Shown: piece by piece, positions 16,126 through 25,494 of the stretch
Position numbering within the stretch: position 1 is the first letter of the stretch
Layout of the letters: the number at the start of each line of letters is the position of its first letter
DNA from: CAZDQL01 sp964507325
GTDB taxonomy: Bacteria > Planctomycetota > UBA1135 > GCA-002686595
DNA: 57,585 bases
Assembly (NCBI GenBank): GCA_964507325.1
Contig: CAZDQL010000038.1
Coordinates: forward strand, 1-57,585
Reading direction: 5' to 3'
Translations under genes and position numbers: made by a program
Notes under the pieces: generated by a model
What the model was told of the DNA's origin: nothing
What the model saw: the letters and a program-made list of their open reading frames with translations, nothing else
Database searches by the model: none

Positions 16126-18777
16126 TCACTGCGAACCGGCGTTCTCCCGAGCCTGCTCGACCAGGGCGTCGAACTCGGGCCCGTGGAGCGGCTCCAAGTC
16201 GGGATTCGTCGCCAGCCAGTCCGCCATCGAGAAGCCGTTTTCCACCGCCCGTTCGAGCGCCACGAAGGCCTCGTCGTAGTCCTCCCGGAAGACCGCGTAG
16301 CGGGCCAGGTTGACGAGGGGGATCAGGGTCTGGGGGTGCCGCTCGCCGTGCTGCTCGAGGCTGATCTCCATCACCTCGCGCGTCAGCCGCTCGGCCTCGT
16401 CGAATTGGCCCAGCGCTTCGCAGACCTGCCCGCGTACAGACATGCACGCCAGCGTCTCGGGGTGCTTGGGACCCCGCTCGCGGCGGCTGGCCTCCAGCGC
16501 TTGTCGTGAGAGGGGATCCGCTTCGTCGATGCGGCCCTGGCGTTGGAGCACCAAGGCCAGGAGGAAGGCTGCTCGGGTGGTGCGTGGGTTGTCGCTTCCC
16601 AGCACTCGCACCGACGTCTCCCAGGTCTCGCGCAAGAGCGGCCCCGCTTCGTCGTCACGCCCCTGGTCCACGTAGAGGGCGGCCAAGTTCGAGCTCCACA
16701 GCAGGAACTCCGAGTGCTCCCGACCCAGGACGGACTCTCCGACCTCCAGCGCCTCCTGGTACAAGGCCTCCGCATCGTCCCGACGGCCCATTCCCCGGTA
16801 GGCCTCGGCCAGCGCGACCTTCGTCGCCAGGGTGCTGGGGTGGTCCTCTCCCACGGCCTGAACCAGAGCCTCGAGGGTCTCGAGATGGACCTTCTCCGCT
16901 TCGTTGAAGCGGGCCTGCAAGAGATGGATGTTGGCCCGGTCGTTCCTGAGGCTCAAGGTCGTGGCGTGCGCCGCGCCCAGCACGCGATGGGCGACGTCGG
17001 TCGTCTCGTCGCAGAGGGACTCCGCCTCGTCGAAGAGACCCATGTTCACGTAGACGCCCACCAACTTGGCCGCCGTCTCGAGGGTGGCCGGGTGCTCGTC
17101 CCCCACCTCTTGGCGCAGGAGGGCCAGGCTCACGAGCAGCAACTCCTCGGCGTCCTGGCCGCGACCCTGGTGCTTGTACACGCCGGCCAGTTTGCGTCGC
17201 GCCTCCAAGGTCCGCAGGTCGGACTCGCCCTCGAGCTGCGTCCACAGCTCTACGGCCCGCTGCAGGAGCGGCTTAGCCTGGTCGTAGAGGCCCAAGTTGA
17301 TGTAGACCCCGCCCATCGTGCTCATCAACCGCGCCTGGACGACGGGCTCGTCCGCAAGCCGCTCCTCCAGCGCCTGCGCCCCCTCGTCGAGGATTTCGCG
17401 CACCGTGACCGCGTCGCCCCTGGCCGCGGCCGGATCTGCGTGGAGGATCAGCTCGGTCAGGAGGGACACCACCTCCTTGGAGGTGCGGGCCTCCACCGAG
17501 ATGCGCTGGAGTTGCACGTAGATCGTGATGGTGAAGCCGATCAAAAGCGCCAGCAAGAGCCCCGTGATCCCCACCCCCAAGCGGTGGCGCCGCGTGAACT
17601 TGCGGGCCTGGTAGATCACGCTCGGAGGGCGCGCGACCACGGGCACGTGGGAGAGGTGCCGGCCGATGTCCAACGCCAGCTCGGAGGGGGAGTCGTAGCG
17701 CCGGGCGCGTTCCTTCTCCAAGGCCTTCATCACGATCCAGTCCAGGTCACCGCTCAGCTGCCGGCGCAGGGTGGTGACGTCGGAGCGACGCCGCTGGGCG
17801 GTCTCGGTCGAGCGCTCCCCCAGCGTGCTGATCCTCTGCGAAGGCTTGGACGGCTCCTGCTCGCGAATCCGGCGGCGGATCTCCTCGATGCCGGCCGCGC
17901 GCAGCTCGGCCGAATCGAAGGGCAGCGCTCCCACCAGGAGCTCGTAGAGCAGCACGCCCAGGGAATAGACGTCGGTGCGCGTGTCGACGTCTTCCGCCGC
18001 CGTCCCCGCCTGCTCCGGGCTCATGTACTCCGGCGTGCCGATCATCAGACCCAGCTCGGTCTGGATCGTCTGCTCGGTCAGCCGTTGCTCCGTGGCCTTG
18101 GCGATCCCGAAGTCGATGATCTTCGGCACTGCCTGCCCGTCCTCGGACTGGACCAAGACGTTGCTGGGCTTGAGGTCGCGGTGGATGATCCCCTTCTGGT
18201 GGGCGTGCTGCACGCCCTGGCACACCTCCCGGAAGAGCTCCAAGCGCTCGCGCGTGCTGAGCTGGTGCTGGTCGCAGTGCTCGGTGAGCGGCACCCCCTG
18301 CACGTGCTCCATGGCGAAGAAGGGCCGACCGTCCCGCGTCGCTCCGGCGGCGAAGACCTGGGCCACGTTGGGGTGGTTCATCAGCGCCAGCGCCTGCCGC
18401 TCCGCCTCGAAGCGCGCCACCACCTGCTCGGTGTCCATCCCCCGCTTGATGACCTTCAGCGCGACGGTGCGACGGACCGGCTGCGTCTGCTCCGCCAGCC
18501 AGACCTCGCCCATCCCTCCGCGGCCGATCCTCTCCAGGATGCGGAAGCCAGGGACCTCCGGGACGGCATCCGCCGCCGCCGCCGATCCCAGCGGATCCAC
18601 CGGGGAAGCCATGAACTGGCTTTCGGAGGAGTCGGCGTCGAGCATCCCCAGGACCAGCGCCGCCAGCTCCCCGTCGGAGCCGCACTCCTCGCTCACGAAG
18701 GGCCGGCGCTCCTCCTGCGGACGTTCGCAGGCCGCGAGGAAGATCTCCTTGGCCCGGGCGTAGCGCGTCTCATCCAC
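16126..18777 (-). CDS. Membrane-anchored Ser/Thr protein kinase with TPR sensor region
   Basis: This 883-residue protein is read from a GTG at 18777. A short N-terminal segment precedes a complete Hanks-type kinase domain: glycine loop IGRGGMGEV (84-92), Lys108, HRDLKPSN (199-206), DFG (222-224), GTPEYMSPEQ (247-256). A single transmembrane helix lies at about 400-422. The remaining 450 residues are tandem tetratricopeptide repeats with alternating GxYxxAExL-type helices, probably extracytoplasmic. Its start overlaps the end of the ECF sigma gene by 8 bases, so the two are translationally coupled. ECF sigma factors paired with such kinases are common in Planctomycetota, where the kinase is thought to control the sigma factor. 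The signal sensed is unknown. Confidence 0.95.
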   Translation of the reverse strand: MDETRYARAKEIFLAACERPQEERRPFVSEECGSDGELAALVLGMLDADSSESQFMASPVDPLGSAAAADAVPEVPGFRILERIGRGGMGEVWLAEQTQPVRRTVALKVIKRGMDTEQVVARFEAERQALALMNHPNVAQVFAAGATRDGRPFFAMEHVQGVPLTEHCDQHQLSTRERLELFREVCQGVQHAHQKGIIHRDLKPSNVLVQSEDGQAVPKIIDFGIAKATEQRLTEQTIQTELGLMIGTPEYMSPEQAGTAAEDVDTRTDVYSLGVLLYELLVGALPFDSAELRAAGIEEIRRRIREQEPSKPSQRISTLGERSTETAQRRRSDVTTLRRQLSGDLDWIVMKALEKERARRYDSPSELALDIGRHLSHVPVVARPPSVIYQARKFTRRHRLGVGITGLLLALLIGFTITIYVQLQRISVEARTSKEVVSLLTELILHADPAAARGDAVTVREILDEGAQALEERLADEPVVQARLMSTMGGVYINLGLYDQAKPLLQRAVELWTQLEGESDLRTLEARRKLAGVYKHQGRGQDAEELLLVSLALLRQEVGDEHPATLETAAKLVGVYVNMGLFDEAESLCDETTDVAHRVLGAAHATTLSLRNDRANIHLLQARFNEAEKVHLETLEALVQAVGEDHPSTLATKVALAEAYRGMGRRDDAEALYQEALEVGESVLGREHSEFLLWSSNLAALYVDQGRDDEAGPLLRETWETSVRVLGSDNPRTTRAAFLLALVLQRQGRIDEADPLSRQALEASRRERGPKHPETLACMSVRGQVCEALGQFDEAERLTREVMEISLEQHGERHPQTLIPLVNLARYAVFREDYDEAFVALERAVENGFSMADWLATNPDLEPLHGPEFDALVEQARENAGSQ

Positions 18778-19345
18778 GGTCGCGCCCCTTGCCGAGGTGC
18801 TGTCCGAGCCAGGCGCGACCGGCGCGCCACTCCCGCTCCACGGTGGACTTCGAGGTCCCCAGCACCGCCGCCACCTCCGCCACGTCCAGACCCAGGAAGT
18901 AGCGCAGCTCCACGATGCGACCCTGCCTGGGGTCGAGCTCCTCGAGCTGCTCGAGGCCCTCGTGCAGGTCGAGCAACTCGACGTCGATGCCGGCGGCCAC
19001 GGCCATCGCCTCGTCCAGCGTCACCGCCTGGTGGCCTCCTCCGCGCTTGAGGCTGGACCGGCGCCGCGCCTGGTCGATCATGATCTGGCGCATCGCCTTG
19101 GCGGCGACGGCGAAGAAGTGATCGCGGTCGTTCCAGTCGGGGGCGCCCGACTGGAAGAGCCGCAGGTAGGCCTCGTTGACCAGCGCCGTCGGCTGCAGGG
19201 TGTTCCCGACGCCACCGCGGGCGAAGTGGCGCTCGGCGAGCCTGCGGAGCTCCGAGACCAGGGCCGGCAGCAGGGTCGTTCCCGCCGCCTCGTCACCCCC
19301 TCGCAGGTCGTTGAGGAAGCGGGTCAATTCGGCGGGCGAGTGCAT
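18770..19345 (-). CDS. ECF-family RNA polymerase sigma factor (planctomycete-type)
   Basis: This 191-residue protein is read from the ATG at 19345. Region 2 holds NTLQPTALVNEAYLRLF and the DHFFAVAAKAMRQIMIDQAR segment. A linker follows, then region 4 with a helix-turn-helix (LGLDVAEVAAVLGTSKSTVER). LQPTALVNEAYLRL is, as I recall, characteristic of the sigma group seen next to Ser/Thr kinases in Planctomycetota and Acidobacteria. No anti-sigma gene is adjacent; the coupled kinase is the likely regulator. It is divergent from the FG-GAP lipoprotein gene, with 180 bases between the starts, and that gene is a possible target. Confidence 0.93.
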   Translation of the reverse strand: MHSPAELTRFLNDLRGGDEAAGTTLLPALVSELRRLAERHFARGGVGNTLQPTALVNEAYLRLFQSGAPDWNDRDHFFAVAAKAMRQIMIDQARRRSSLKRGGGHQAVTLDEAMAVAAGIDVELLDLHEGLEQLEELDPRQGRIVELRYFLGLDVAEVAAVLGTSKSTVEREWRAGRAWLGQHLGKGRDRG

Positions 19346-19525
19346 GCGGGATGATAGGCGATCCCCCCCCGAGGGCGGGACACGGGGGGCGGATGGGGGA
19401 ATCCGCAGCAGGCGCGGAAAAGGGTGACGGTCCACTCGCGGGGCCTGCGTGGGGGGGGGCAGAGGCGCAAGAACGGCCCCTGACGCCACGCCGCCCACCC
19501 AAGACCCCCTGACGGAGACGATCCG

Positions 19526-22201
19526 ATGTTCACCAAGACCACCACGCACTTCGATCACACGCCCGACGAGAATCCCACTTCGCGGTGGTTCCTGCCGGCG
19601 ACCCTGCTCCTGGGCACTGCCTTCCTGTTGGTGGGGTGCGCGGGAGGGGGCGCCGCTACCGAGGAGGTCGCCGACGGCGGTGGCGGTGGTGGGGACGAGG
19701 AGGATTCCTCGGACCCCGGCGACTACCCCGAGCGCAGCGTGCAGGAGACGTTGGGGCTCCTGGGCATTTCCACCGATGAGGAGGTCTTGAGGGACTCCGA
19801 AGATGTCCCGCTCCCGGAGGACTACTCCCCCTTCGGCGCGACCTTCGAGCTCACCAAGAAGAGCGAGCTGCTCGTACTGGGCACCCCGGCGGGGAGCTCG
19901 GGCGACCGGCTCTCCCTCTTCGACCTGAACAGCGGGAGCGGCGACGCGAATCAGGCCCTCACAACGCTCGACGAGTACCAGGCCCCCTGGGTCGCGGAGC
20001 GCACTCCGATCGGCAGTCTGCCCCTCTCGAGGCGCTGCGGGATGGCCGCCGACATCGACGGGGACGGGCGCGAGGAGCAGGTCTTCGCGCACTGCGACTC
20101 GCAGTACATGCTCTTCACGGTCCTCGATGACGCCGCCGCGGGCTACGGCCGGGAGGAGCACATCGCCTTCCACCTGCCCGCCGCGCGCACGTGCATGGAC
20201 GTGAACGTCATCGGGGCGGACGTCAACGGCGACGGCGATCAGGAGATCGTCCTGGGCTATTCGCTCGGGTGCGAGGCCGTGCTGGCCGTCTTCGACTACG
20301 AGCCCGGGTACCCGATCGCCGCACCAATCATCGAGGAGACCTATCCTCCCCCGTTCAGCGGCAACCTGGTGACGCTCGAGTTGGCCGCCGGCAACCTCGA
20401 CTACGACCCGCAGGCGGAGCTGGGCATCGTCGTCAACGAGTTCTCGGCGCAGGACCTCAGCTTCCCCGCAATGCACTCCAGCGGCGTCTCGGGGACGGGT
20501 TGCATGGCCCTCGTCCTGGACGACGTCGCGACGGGTCTCCAGACCCTGAAGGTCACAGGGGTCTACGCCGACGACGAGAGCGGCTACAGCCACCACGCGA
20601 CCTCCGCGGATCTGGACATCGGCGACCTGGACGCCGACGGCCTCGACGAGATCGTCATCGCCGGATCCGCCAACGAAGCCCAAGTCCCGGGCGTGGGCAG
20701 GTACGTCCTGCTCTCCTTCGACGACGCCATCGGCGGTTTGGAGGATCGGGGTTCCGCGTACCGCGAGGACCCGATCCCCGCTGAGGGGAAGCTGCACAAC
20801 GACCACATCGTGGCCAACTGGGCCCACGTCAATCTGGTGGACTTCGACGGGGACTTCGCCTGTGAGGTGCAGGTGAACGAGATCGTCTTCTCCGACTGGA
20901 ACAGCTCGCAGGCCTGGGACCCCCGGATGCAGCTGAAGGTGAGCTACCCGATCTACGCCCACAAGGCGTGGCACGGGACCCAGTGGGCCCTGGGGCCCGT
21001 GACGGACCCGACCCGGCTCGCGTTCGCAGCCGCCGACTTCACCGGTGATGGTCGTCAGGACGTGGCGGTCTACGCCCACGGTCGGAACGCGGTCTGCATC
21101 TGGAGCACGGATACCGGTGATCCCGACGATCTCACCACCGAGATCGCAGTGCGCCACAAGATCCCCGTCCCCGTCGCGGAGTGGCAGGTGCCGGGTGTCT
21201 TGCACCCGGACGGACGCAGCCCGCTGCTGATTCCCGTCAACCCCGATTCCGACAGCACCATCCTCGAATTCGTCGACCGCCAGTACATGTTGACCGAGCC
21301 CTTCGTCATCGCAGCGCTGGCGGCAGCTCCGAACATCAGCGGGCCCGGCCAGAACGTGGAAGACAACCAGACGGTGTTCTCTCAAGGGTCCGGCGCCACC
21401 TCCGGGTCGGACTACCACGTCGGATTCTCGGCTGGCTTCATCGTCGGCTACCAGTTCGGGGAGAGCAAGATCGGCAAGGTGTCCGTCGAGGCGGAAATAA
21501 AGGGCGTGTTCGAACAGGTCTTCCACAACAGCTGCACGGTGGAGACTGAGGTCGGCCACATCTCACCTGCGGAGGTGGACACGGTCCTCTGCACGGCGGT
21601 TCCCTACGACGTGTACAGCTACAAGGTGATCTCCGCGGAGAGGGAGAGCGAGCTCGGGAAGATCGTCCCGATCATGGTCCCGCGAGAGCAGATGACGACT
21701 CTCCAGGAGCGGGAGTTCTACAACTGGGCGGTCGGCAAGGACGGCCCCCACATCGGCAGCGACGTGTTTCAGCACACCATTGGAGACGTCCATAGCTACC
21801 CCACCTACGAAGACATGCTCGCCATCGGCAAGCAGCCCGGGGCGCAGCTCCGTCGCTGCAAAAAGGCCAAGCAAGCTGGTGGTGCGAAGGACAGCGCCAG
21901 CTTTCAGCTCGTCAGCGTGGAGCAGGAACAGGGCACCTCGACCTACGCCGGCTTCGAAGTCAACATCGACTTGAAGACCACGATCAAGGACTCCTGGATC
22001 GGCGGCCTGACCTTCGGAGTGAACGGCGGTCGCACCTGGCACCTGACCTACAGTGAGAAGACCACCTACTTCGGGCAGGTGGGAGCGGTGGACGTCGCGC
22101 AGTACCCCGAGAAGGCCTTCTCCTGGGGGATGTTCGTCTACTGGCACCAGGATGCCGCGAGCCACAAGCCCTACCAGGTCATCAACTACTGGGTCGAGTG
22201 A
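19526..22201 (+). CDS. FG-GAP/VCBS-repeat lipoprotein with uncharacterised C-terminal half
   Basis: This 891-residue protein has a lipoprotein signal with the lipobox LVGC (Cys38) after an unusually long polar leader. A Gly/Asp/Glu-rich spacer follows. The first two thirds carry calcium-binding FG-GAP-like motifs (DIDGDGREEQ, DVNGDGDQEIV, DLDADGLDEIV, DFTGDGRQDVAV), as in beta-propellers. From about residue 620 the sequence changes to alternating polar/hydrophobic beta-rich segments (VGYQFGESKIGKVSVEAEIK, then DLKTTIKDSWIGGLTFG) and ends in YQVINYWVE. I do not recognise that half. It may be a surface-exposed beta structure. It lies divergently from the ECF/kinase pair and is followed by a strong terminator. 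Confidence 0.85.
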   Translation: MFTKTTTHFDHTPDENPTSRWFLPATLLLGTAFLLVGCAGGGAATEEVADGGGGGGDEEDSSDPGDYPERSVQETLGLLGISTDEEVLRDSEDVPLPEDYSPFGATFELTKKSELLVLGTPAGSSGDRLSLFDLNSGSGDANQALTTLDEYQAPWVAERTPIGSLPLSRRCGMAADIDGDGREEQVFAHCDSQYMLFTVLDDAAAGYGREEHIAFHLPAARTCMDVNVIGADVNGDGDQEIVLGYSLGCEAVLAVFDYEPGYPIAAPIIEETYPPPFSGNLVTLELAAGNLDYDPQAELGIVVNEFSAQDLSFPAMHSSGVSGTGCMALVLDDVATGLQTLKVTGVYADDESGYSHHATSADLDIGDLDADGLDEIVIAGSANEAQVPGVGRYVLLSFDDAIGGLEDRGSAYREDPIPAEGKLHNDHIVANWAHVNLVDFDGDFACEVQVNEIVFSDWNSSQAWDPRMQLKVSYPIYAHKAWHGTQWALGPVTDPTRLAFAAADFTGDGRQDVAVYAHGRNAVCIWSTDTGDPDDLTTEIAVRHKIPVPVAEWQVPGVLHPDGRSPLLIPVNPDSDSTILEFVDRQYMLTEPFVIAALAAAPNISGPGQNVEDNQTVFSQGSGATSGSDYHVGFSAGFIVGYQFGESKIGKVSVEAEIKGVFEQVFHNSCTVETEVGHISPAEVDTVLCTAVPYDVYSYKVISAERESELGKIVPIMVPREQMTTLQEREFYNWAVGKDGPHIGSDVFQHTIGDVHSYPTYEDMLAIGKQPGAQLRRCKKAKQAGGAKDSASFQLVSVEQEQGTSTYAGFEVNIDLKTTIKDSWIGGLTFGVNGGRTWHLTYSEKTTYFGQVGAVDVAQYPEKAFSWGMFVYWHQDAASHKPYQVINYWVE

Positions 22202-22232
22202 GCTCAGGACTCGCCTGCCACCGACGCACAGG

Positions 22233-22269
22233 CCGCGCTCGGATCACCGGATCCGGGCGCGGTCTCTTG
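22233..22269. terminator. Bidirectional intrinsic terminator between convergent genes
   Basis: CCGCGC-T-CGGATC, loop ACCG, GATCCG-G-GCGCGG gives a 13-bp stem (one T-G wobble) at 22233-22262, followed by TCTCTT on the plus side. It lies between the convergent stops at 22201 and 22280, which is where a shared terminator is expected. Confidence 0.8.
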
Positions 22270-22279
22270 ATTCACCCCA

Positions 22280-23977
22280 CTAGAACTCGCTCATCTCTTC
22301 GGTTGCGAAGGCCATGGCCTCGTCGCCTTCTTCGTCGAAGAACTCCTCGTCCGCTTGTGCGCGCTGGGCGAGAGTGGGCGCGGCCTCCAGCGCGACCTTC
22401 GGGGTGACGAGCTGCCCTGGTTGGGCATCCCTGGCGCTGGTCTTGAAGTGGGAGACCAGTTCCCGCATCCCCTTGACCTGCGATCCGGTCTCTTGCGCGG
22501 CGGCGGCCAGCTCCTCGGAGTTGCCGGCGTTCATCTGGGTCTGGGTCTCGAGCTCGGAGACGCCGCGGTTGACCTGGTGGGCGCCGTCCGCCTGCTCCTT
22601 GGAGGCGCGCGCGATCTGCCCCAGGAGGGAGTTGACCTCGGCGGTCGAGGTGGCGACCTCCTCCAGGACTCCGCTGACCCGGGCGGCGATCTCCACCCCC
22701 GCGTCGGCCCGCGAGGTCGCCTGCTGGATCATCTCGCCGCTGTCCTTGGCCGCCACGGCGCTGCGCTGCGCCAGGCTGCGGACCTCTTCGGCGACCACCG
22801 CGAAGCCCTTGCCCGCCTCCCCGGCTCGAGCGGCCTCCACCGCGGCGTTCAGGGCCAAGAGGTTCGTCTGGAAGGCGATCCCGTCGATCACCTTGATGAC
22901 CTTGACGATCTCGGTGCTGGACTGCTTGATCTCGCCCATGGCCGAGGTCATCTGCTGCATCTCGGCCTGACCCTTCTCCACCGAGTTCTGGGACTCCTGC
23001 GAGAGGGTCGAGGCGTCCTCGGCACTGCTGGCGTTCTGCGCCACCATGGAGGCGATCTCCGCCAGGGAGGCGCTGATCGCCTCCAGGCTGGCCGCCTGCT
23101 CCGAGGCGCCCTGGGAGAGGGAATGACTCGCGGCGCTGACCTGCTCGGACCCGGTGTCGATCCGCTCCGATCCCGCCGCGACCTCGCCGACGATCGCCTC
23201 GATCCGCTCCACGAAGCGGTTGAACCACTGACCCAGCTCGCCGAGCTCATCGCCCCGTTCCTCGTCGACGCGTGCCGTGAGATCAGCCTCGCCTTCGGAG
23301 ATGTCCTTCACGCGGTCGACGAGCAGGTGAATCGGCCGAGTGACGCTGCGTCCCAACACGGTCGCCAGCACCAGACCCAGCACGCCCGCGATGATGCTGC
23401 CGAGGATCACCGCCAGGCGGTCGCCGGACGCGGATTGCAGCAGCTCCTCGTCGGTCATGACGTTGGAGTGGATCTCCGCGCGCATGGAGCTCAGGAGCTC
23501 CTGAACCTCAGCCAGGGCGGGCTCGGTCCGGGTGGCGTAGATCTCCTGCGCGCGCTCCAGGTCCGCCAGCCGGGCGGCCTCCTCGATGTCGACCGCGGAG
23601 GCGTGCAGGGCGGAGTGGTACCTCTCGACCCGATCCAGCAGAGGGGTGAGGGTCGGCAGGCGCTGCTCCGCTGCCTGACGGCCGTCACCGTAGAGCCACT
23701 GGCCGAAGCCGCAGCGGTGGTCATCGGTCTCCACGTCCAACGTCGTGACCGAGTCGTCGATCAGCAGGACGCTGATCCGCTTCGCCCAGTTCAGGTGGTC
23801 GACCTCCTTCTGGGCCAGCAGGCTGTCGAGCTGGTGGGCCGCGATGACCTCGCCCGCGTCGTCGGTCACCTCCCCCAGTCCGGAGATCGCGACAGAGGCG
23901 ACGCCGCAGAGCAGGAGGAGTAGGAGCCCGAAACCGATGTAGAGCCTGGTGCCCAGGCGGAGGTTCTTCCAGTGCAT
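22280..23977 (-). CDS. Methyl-accepting chemotaxis protein with CZB-like zinc-binding ligand region
   Basis: This 565-residue protein has two transmembrane helices (about 12-33 and 188-209). Between them is a helical region with the CZB ligand pattern: H61-x2-W64, C89 in RCGFGQWL, and H121-x3-H125. CZB domains bind zinc through three His and one Cys. A HAMP domain (about 210-262) follows, then a full signalling domain with the hairpin tip AFQTNLLALNAAVEAARAGEAGKGF. The tail is acidic and lacks an NWETF-type methyltransferase tether. No other chemotaxis genes are nearby, so partners must be elsewhere. CZB domains are usually cytoplasmic and C-terminal; this one would be extracytoplasmic. Confidence 0.93.
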   Translation of the reverse strand: MHWKNLRLGTRLYIGFGLLLLLLCGVASVAISGLGEVTDDAGEVIAAHQLDSLLAQKEVDHLNWAKRISVLLIDDSVTTLDVETDDHRCGFGQWLYGDGRQAAEQRLPTLTPLLDRVERYHSALHASAVDIEEAARLADLERAQEIYATRTEPALAEVQELLSSMRAEIHSNVMTDEELLQSASGDRLAVILGSIIAGVLGLVLATVLGRSVTRPIHLLVDRVKDISEGEADLTARVDEERGDELGELGQWFNRFVERIEAIVGEVAAGSERIDTGSEQVSAASHSLSQGASEQAASLEAISASLAEIASMVAQNASSAEDASTLSQESQNSVEKGQAEMQQMTSAMGEIKQSSTEIVKVIKVIDGIAFQTNLLALNAAVEAARAGEAGKGFAVVAEEVRSLAQRSAVAAKDSGEMIQQATSRADAGVEIAARVSGVLEEVATSTAEVNSLLGQIARASKEQADGAHQVNRGVSELETQTQMNAGNSEELAAAAQETGSQVKGMRELVSHFKTSARDAQPGQLVTPKVALEAAPTLAQRAQADEEFFDEEGDEAMAFATEEMSEF

Positions 23978-24207
23978 GGGGATGCTGCTTCGTCGCCGGT
24001 CGGCTGGCGGCGGGGGAGCCGATGTGGGGGCCAGGGAATGCAGGCCCCTACCGTCGAGTCGGCAGGCAAGGGCTGGGAATCAAGACCCCGGCGGGTGCGC
24101 TCTCCCTCACGGGACTGCTGGGCTCGACGGCCGGCTCCCCCCTCCCACGGGGCCCTCCGGGGGGGCGGACGTCCGGAAGGGGGGGCCCGGACCCCAGACC
24201 GCGCTCC

Positions 24208-24213
24208 TATACT
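24208..24213 (+). promoter_or_regulatory. Possible -10 box (TATACT) for the acyl-CoA dehydrogenase gene
   Basis: TATACT stands out in very GC-rich sequence, 33 bases before the ATG at 24247. No convincing -35 box is present at 16-18 bases upstream, so this is only a candidate. The rest of the 269-base gap between the divergent chemoreceptor and dehydrogenase genes shows nothing I can name. Confidence 0.25.
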
Positions 24214-24246
24214 GGCGCGCTCGAACCCCCGTCCTACGGATTCCCA

Positions 24247-25494
24247 ATGCCGCAACAGAACATCCACTTCAGCGCAGAGGCCCTCGAGTTCCAGGCCATC
24301 GCCCGCAAGATCGCCGACGAGCACGTGCGCCCGGCCGCCGCCCAGCACGACCGGGCCCAGGACTACAATCACGGGGCCGCCAAGGCGGTCGCCGAGGCGG
24401 GTCTGTTCGGCACCTTCGTCCCCAAGGAATACGGCGGCCACGGGACCGGGGTGCTGGCCCTGGCCCTGGTCGCCGAGGAGCTGGCCAAGGCGGACTCCGG
24501 CTTCGGGGTCGCCTTCGCGGTCAACGCCCTGGGCGCCTTCCCCATCATCCTGGGGGGCACCGAGGAGCAGAAGCAGCGCTGGCTGCCGCGGATCGCCGCG
24601 GGTAAGTGCTTCGTAGCCTTCTGCCTCTCCGAGAAGCTGGCCGGGTCCAACGCCGGCAGCCTGGCGGTGCGCGCCTACGAGGACGGCGATTCCTACGTGA
24701 TCTGCGGGGAGAAGAAGTGGACCACCAATGGGGGAGTGGCCGACCTCTACTCGGTTTTCTGCGTCACCGACCCCGACTCCCGGTCGCGCCGCATCAGCGC
24801 CCTCGCGGTCGAGAAGGGCACCCCCGGCTTCGAGGTCAAGAAGGTCGAGGACAAGATGGGCATCCGCTGCGTGCCGGTGGTGGAGACCCACTTCGACCAC
24901 GTACGCGTGCCGAAGGAGAACCTGATCGGCGGCCGCCCGGGGGTGGGCTTCAAGCACGCCATGATGACCCTGGACCACGCGCGTCCGGGCGTGGCGGCCC
25001 AGGCGGTGGGGGCCAGCCAGGGCGCCCTCGACCTGGCCAACGTCTTCGCCAACCAGCGCCACCAGTTCGGCGTCCCGATCTCGAACCACCAGATGATCCA
25101 GCAGCTCCTGGCGGACATGGCCATGAAGACCGAGGCCGCACGCCAGCTGGTCTACGCCGCCGCCGCTGGGCTGGACGAGACCGGCAACTCCCCGGCCAAC
25201 TCCAAGATGGCCGCTATGGCCAAGTGCTTCGCCAGCGACGTGGCGATGCAGGTCGCCACCGACGCCGTGCAGATCTTCGGCGGCTACGGCTTCATGGAGG
25301 ACTACCCCATCGCCAAGTTCTTCCGCGACGGCAAGATCCTGCAGATCTACGAGGGCACCAATCAGATCCAGCGCCTGGTGATCGCCCGCCACCTGGTGCG
25401 CGAGGCGACCCAGCTCGAGCACCTGGCGGAGTTCATCCCCCAAGAGGTCCAGGAGTCCTACACCGAGGACGGCCCGGTGACCCCGGAGGGCTGA
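24247..25494 (+). CDS. Acyl-CoA dehydrogenase
   Basis: This 415-residue FAD enzyme starts at the ATG at 24247 (MPQQNIHFS). The N-terminal helical domain contains GLFGTFVPKEYGGHG. The FAD-binding loop reads AFCLSEKLAGSNAGS instead of the common LTEP-AGSDAGS. The middle beta-barrel has GEKKWTTNGG. The C-terminal part contains QIFGGYGFMEDYP and IYEGTNQIQR, with the catalytic base Glu369. It catalyses alpha,beta-dehydrogenation of an acyl-CoA, passing electrons to ETF. Chain-length preference is not readable. No other beta-oxidation gene is adjacent. Confidence 0.95.
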   Translation: MPQQNIHFSAEALEFQAIARKIADEHVRPAAAQHDRAQDYNHGAAKAVAEAGLFGTFVPKEYGGHGTGVLALALVAEELAKADSGFGVAFAVNALGAFPIILGGTEEQKQRWLPRIAAGKCFVAFCLSEKLAGSNAGSLAVRAYEDGDSYVICGEKKWTTNGGVADLYSVFCVTDPDSRSRRISALAVEKGTPGFEVKKVEDKMGIRCVPVVETHFDHVRVPKENLIGGRPGVGFKHAMMTLDHARPGVAAQAVGASQGALDLANVFANQRHQFGVPISNHQMIQQLLADMAMKTEAARQLVYAAAAGLDETGNSPANSKMAAMAKCFASDVAMQVATDAVQIFGGYGFMEDYPIAKFFRDGKILQIYEGTNQIQRLVIARHLVREATQLEHLAEFIPQEVQESYTEDGPVTPEG

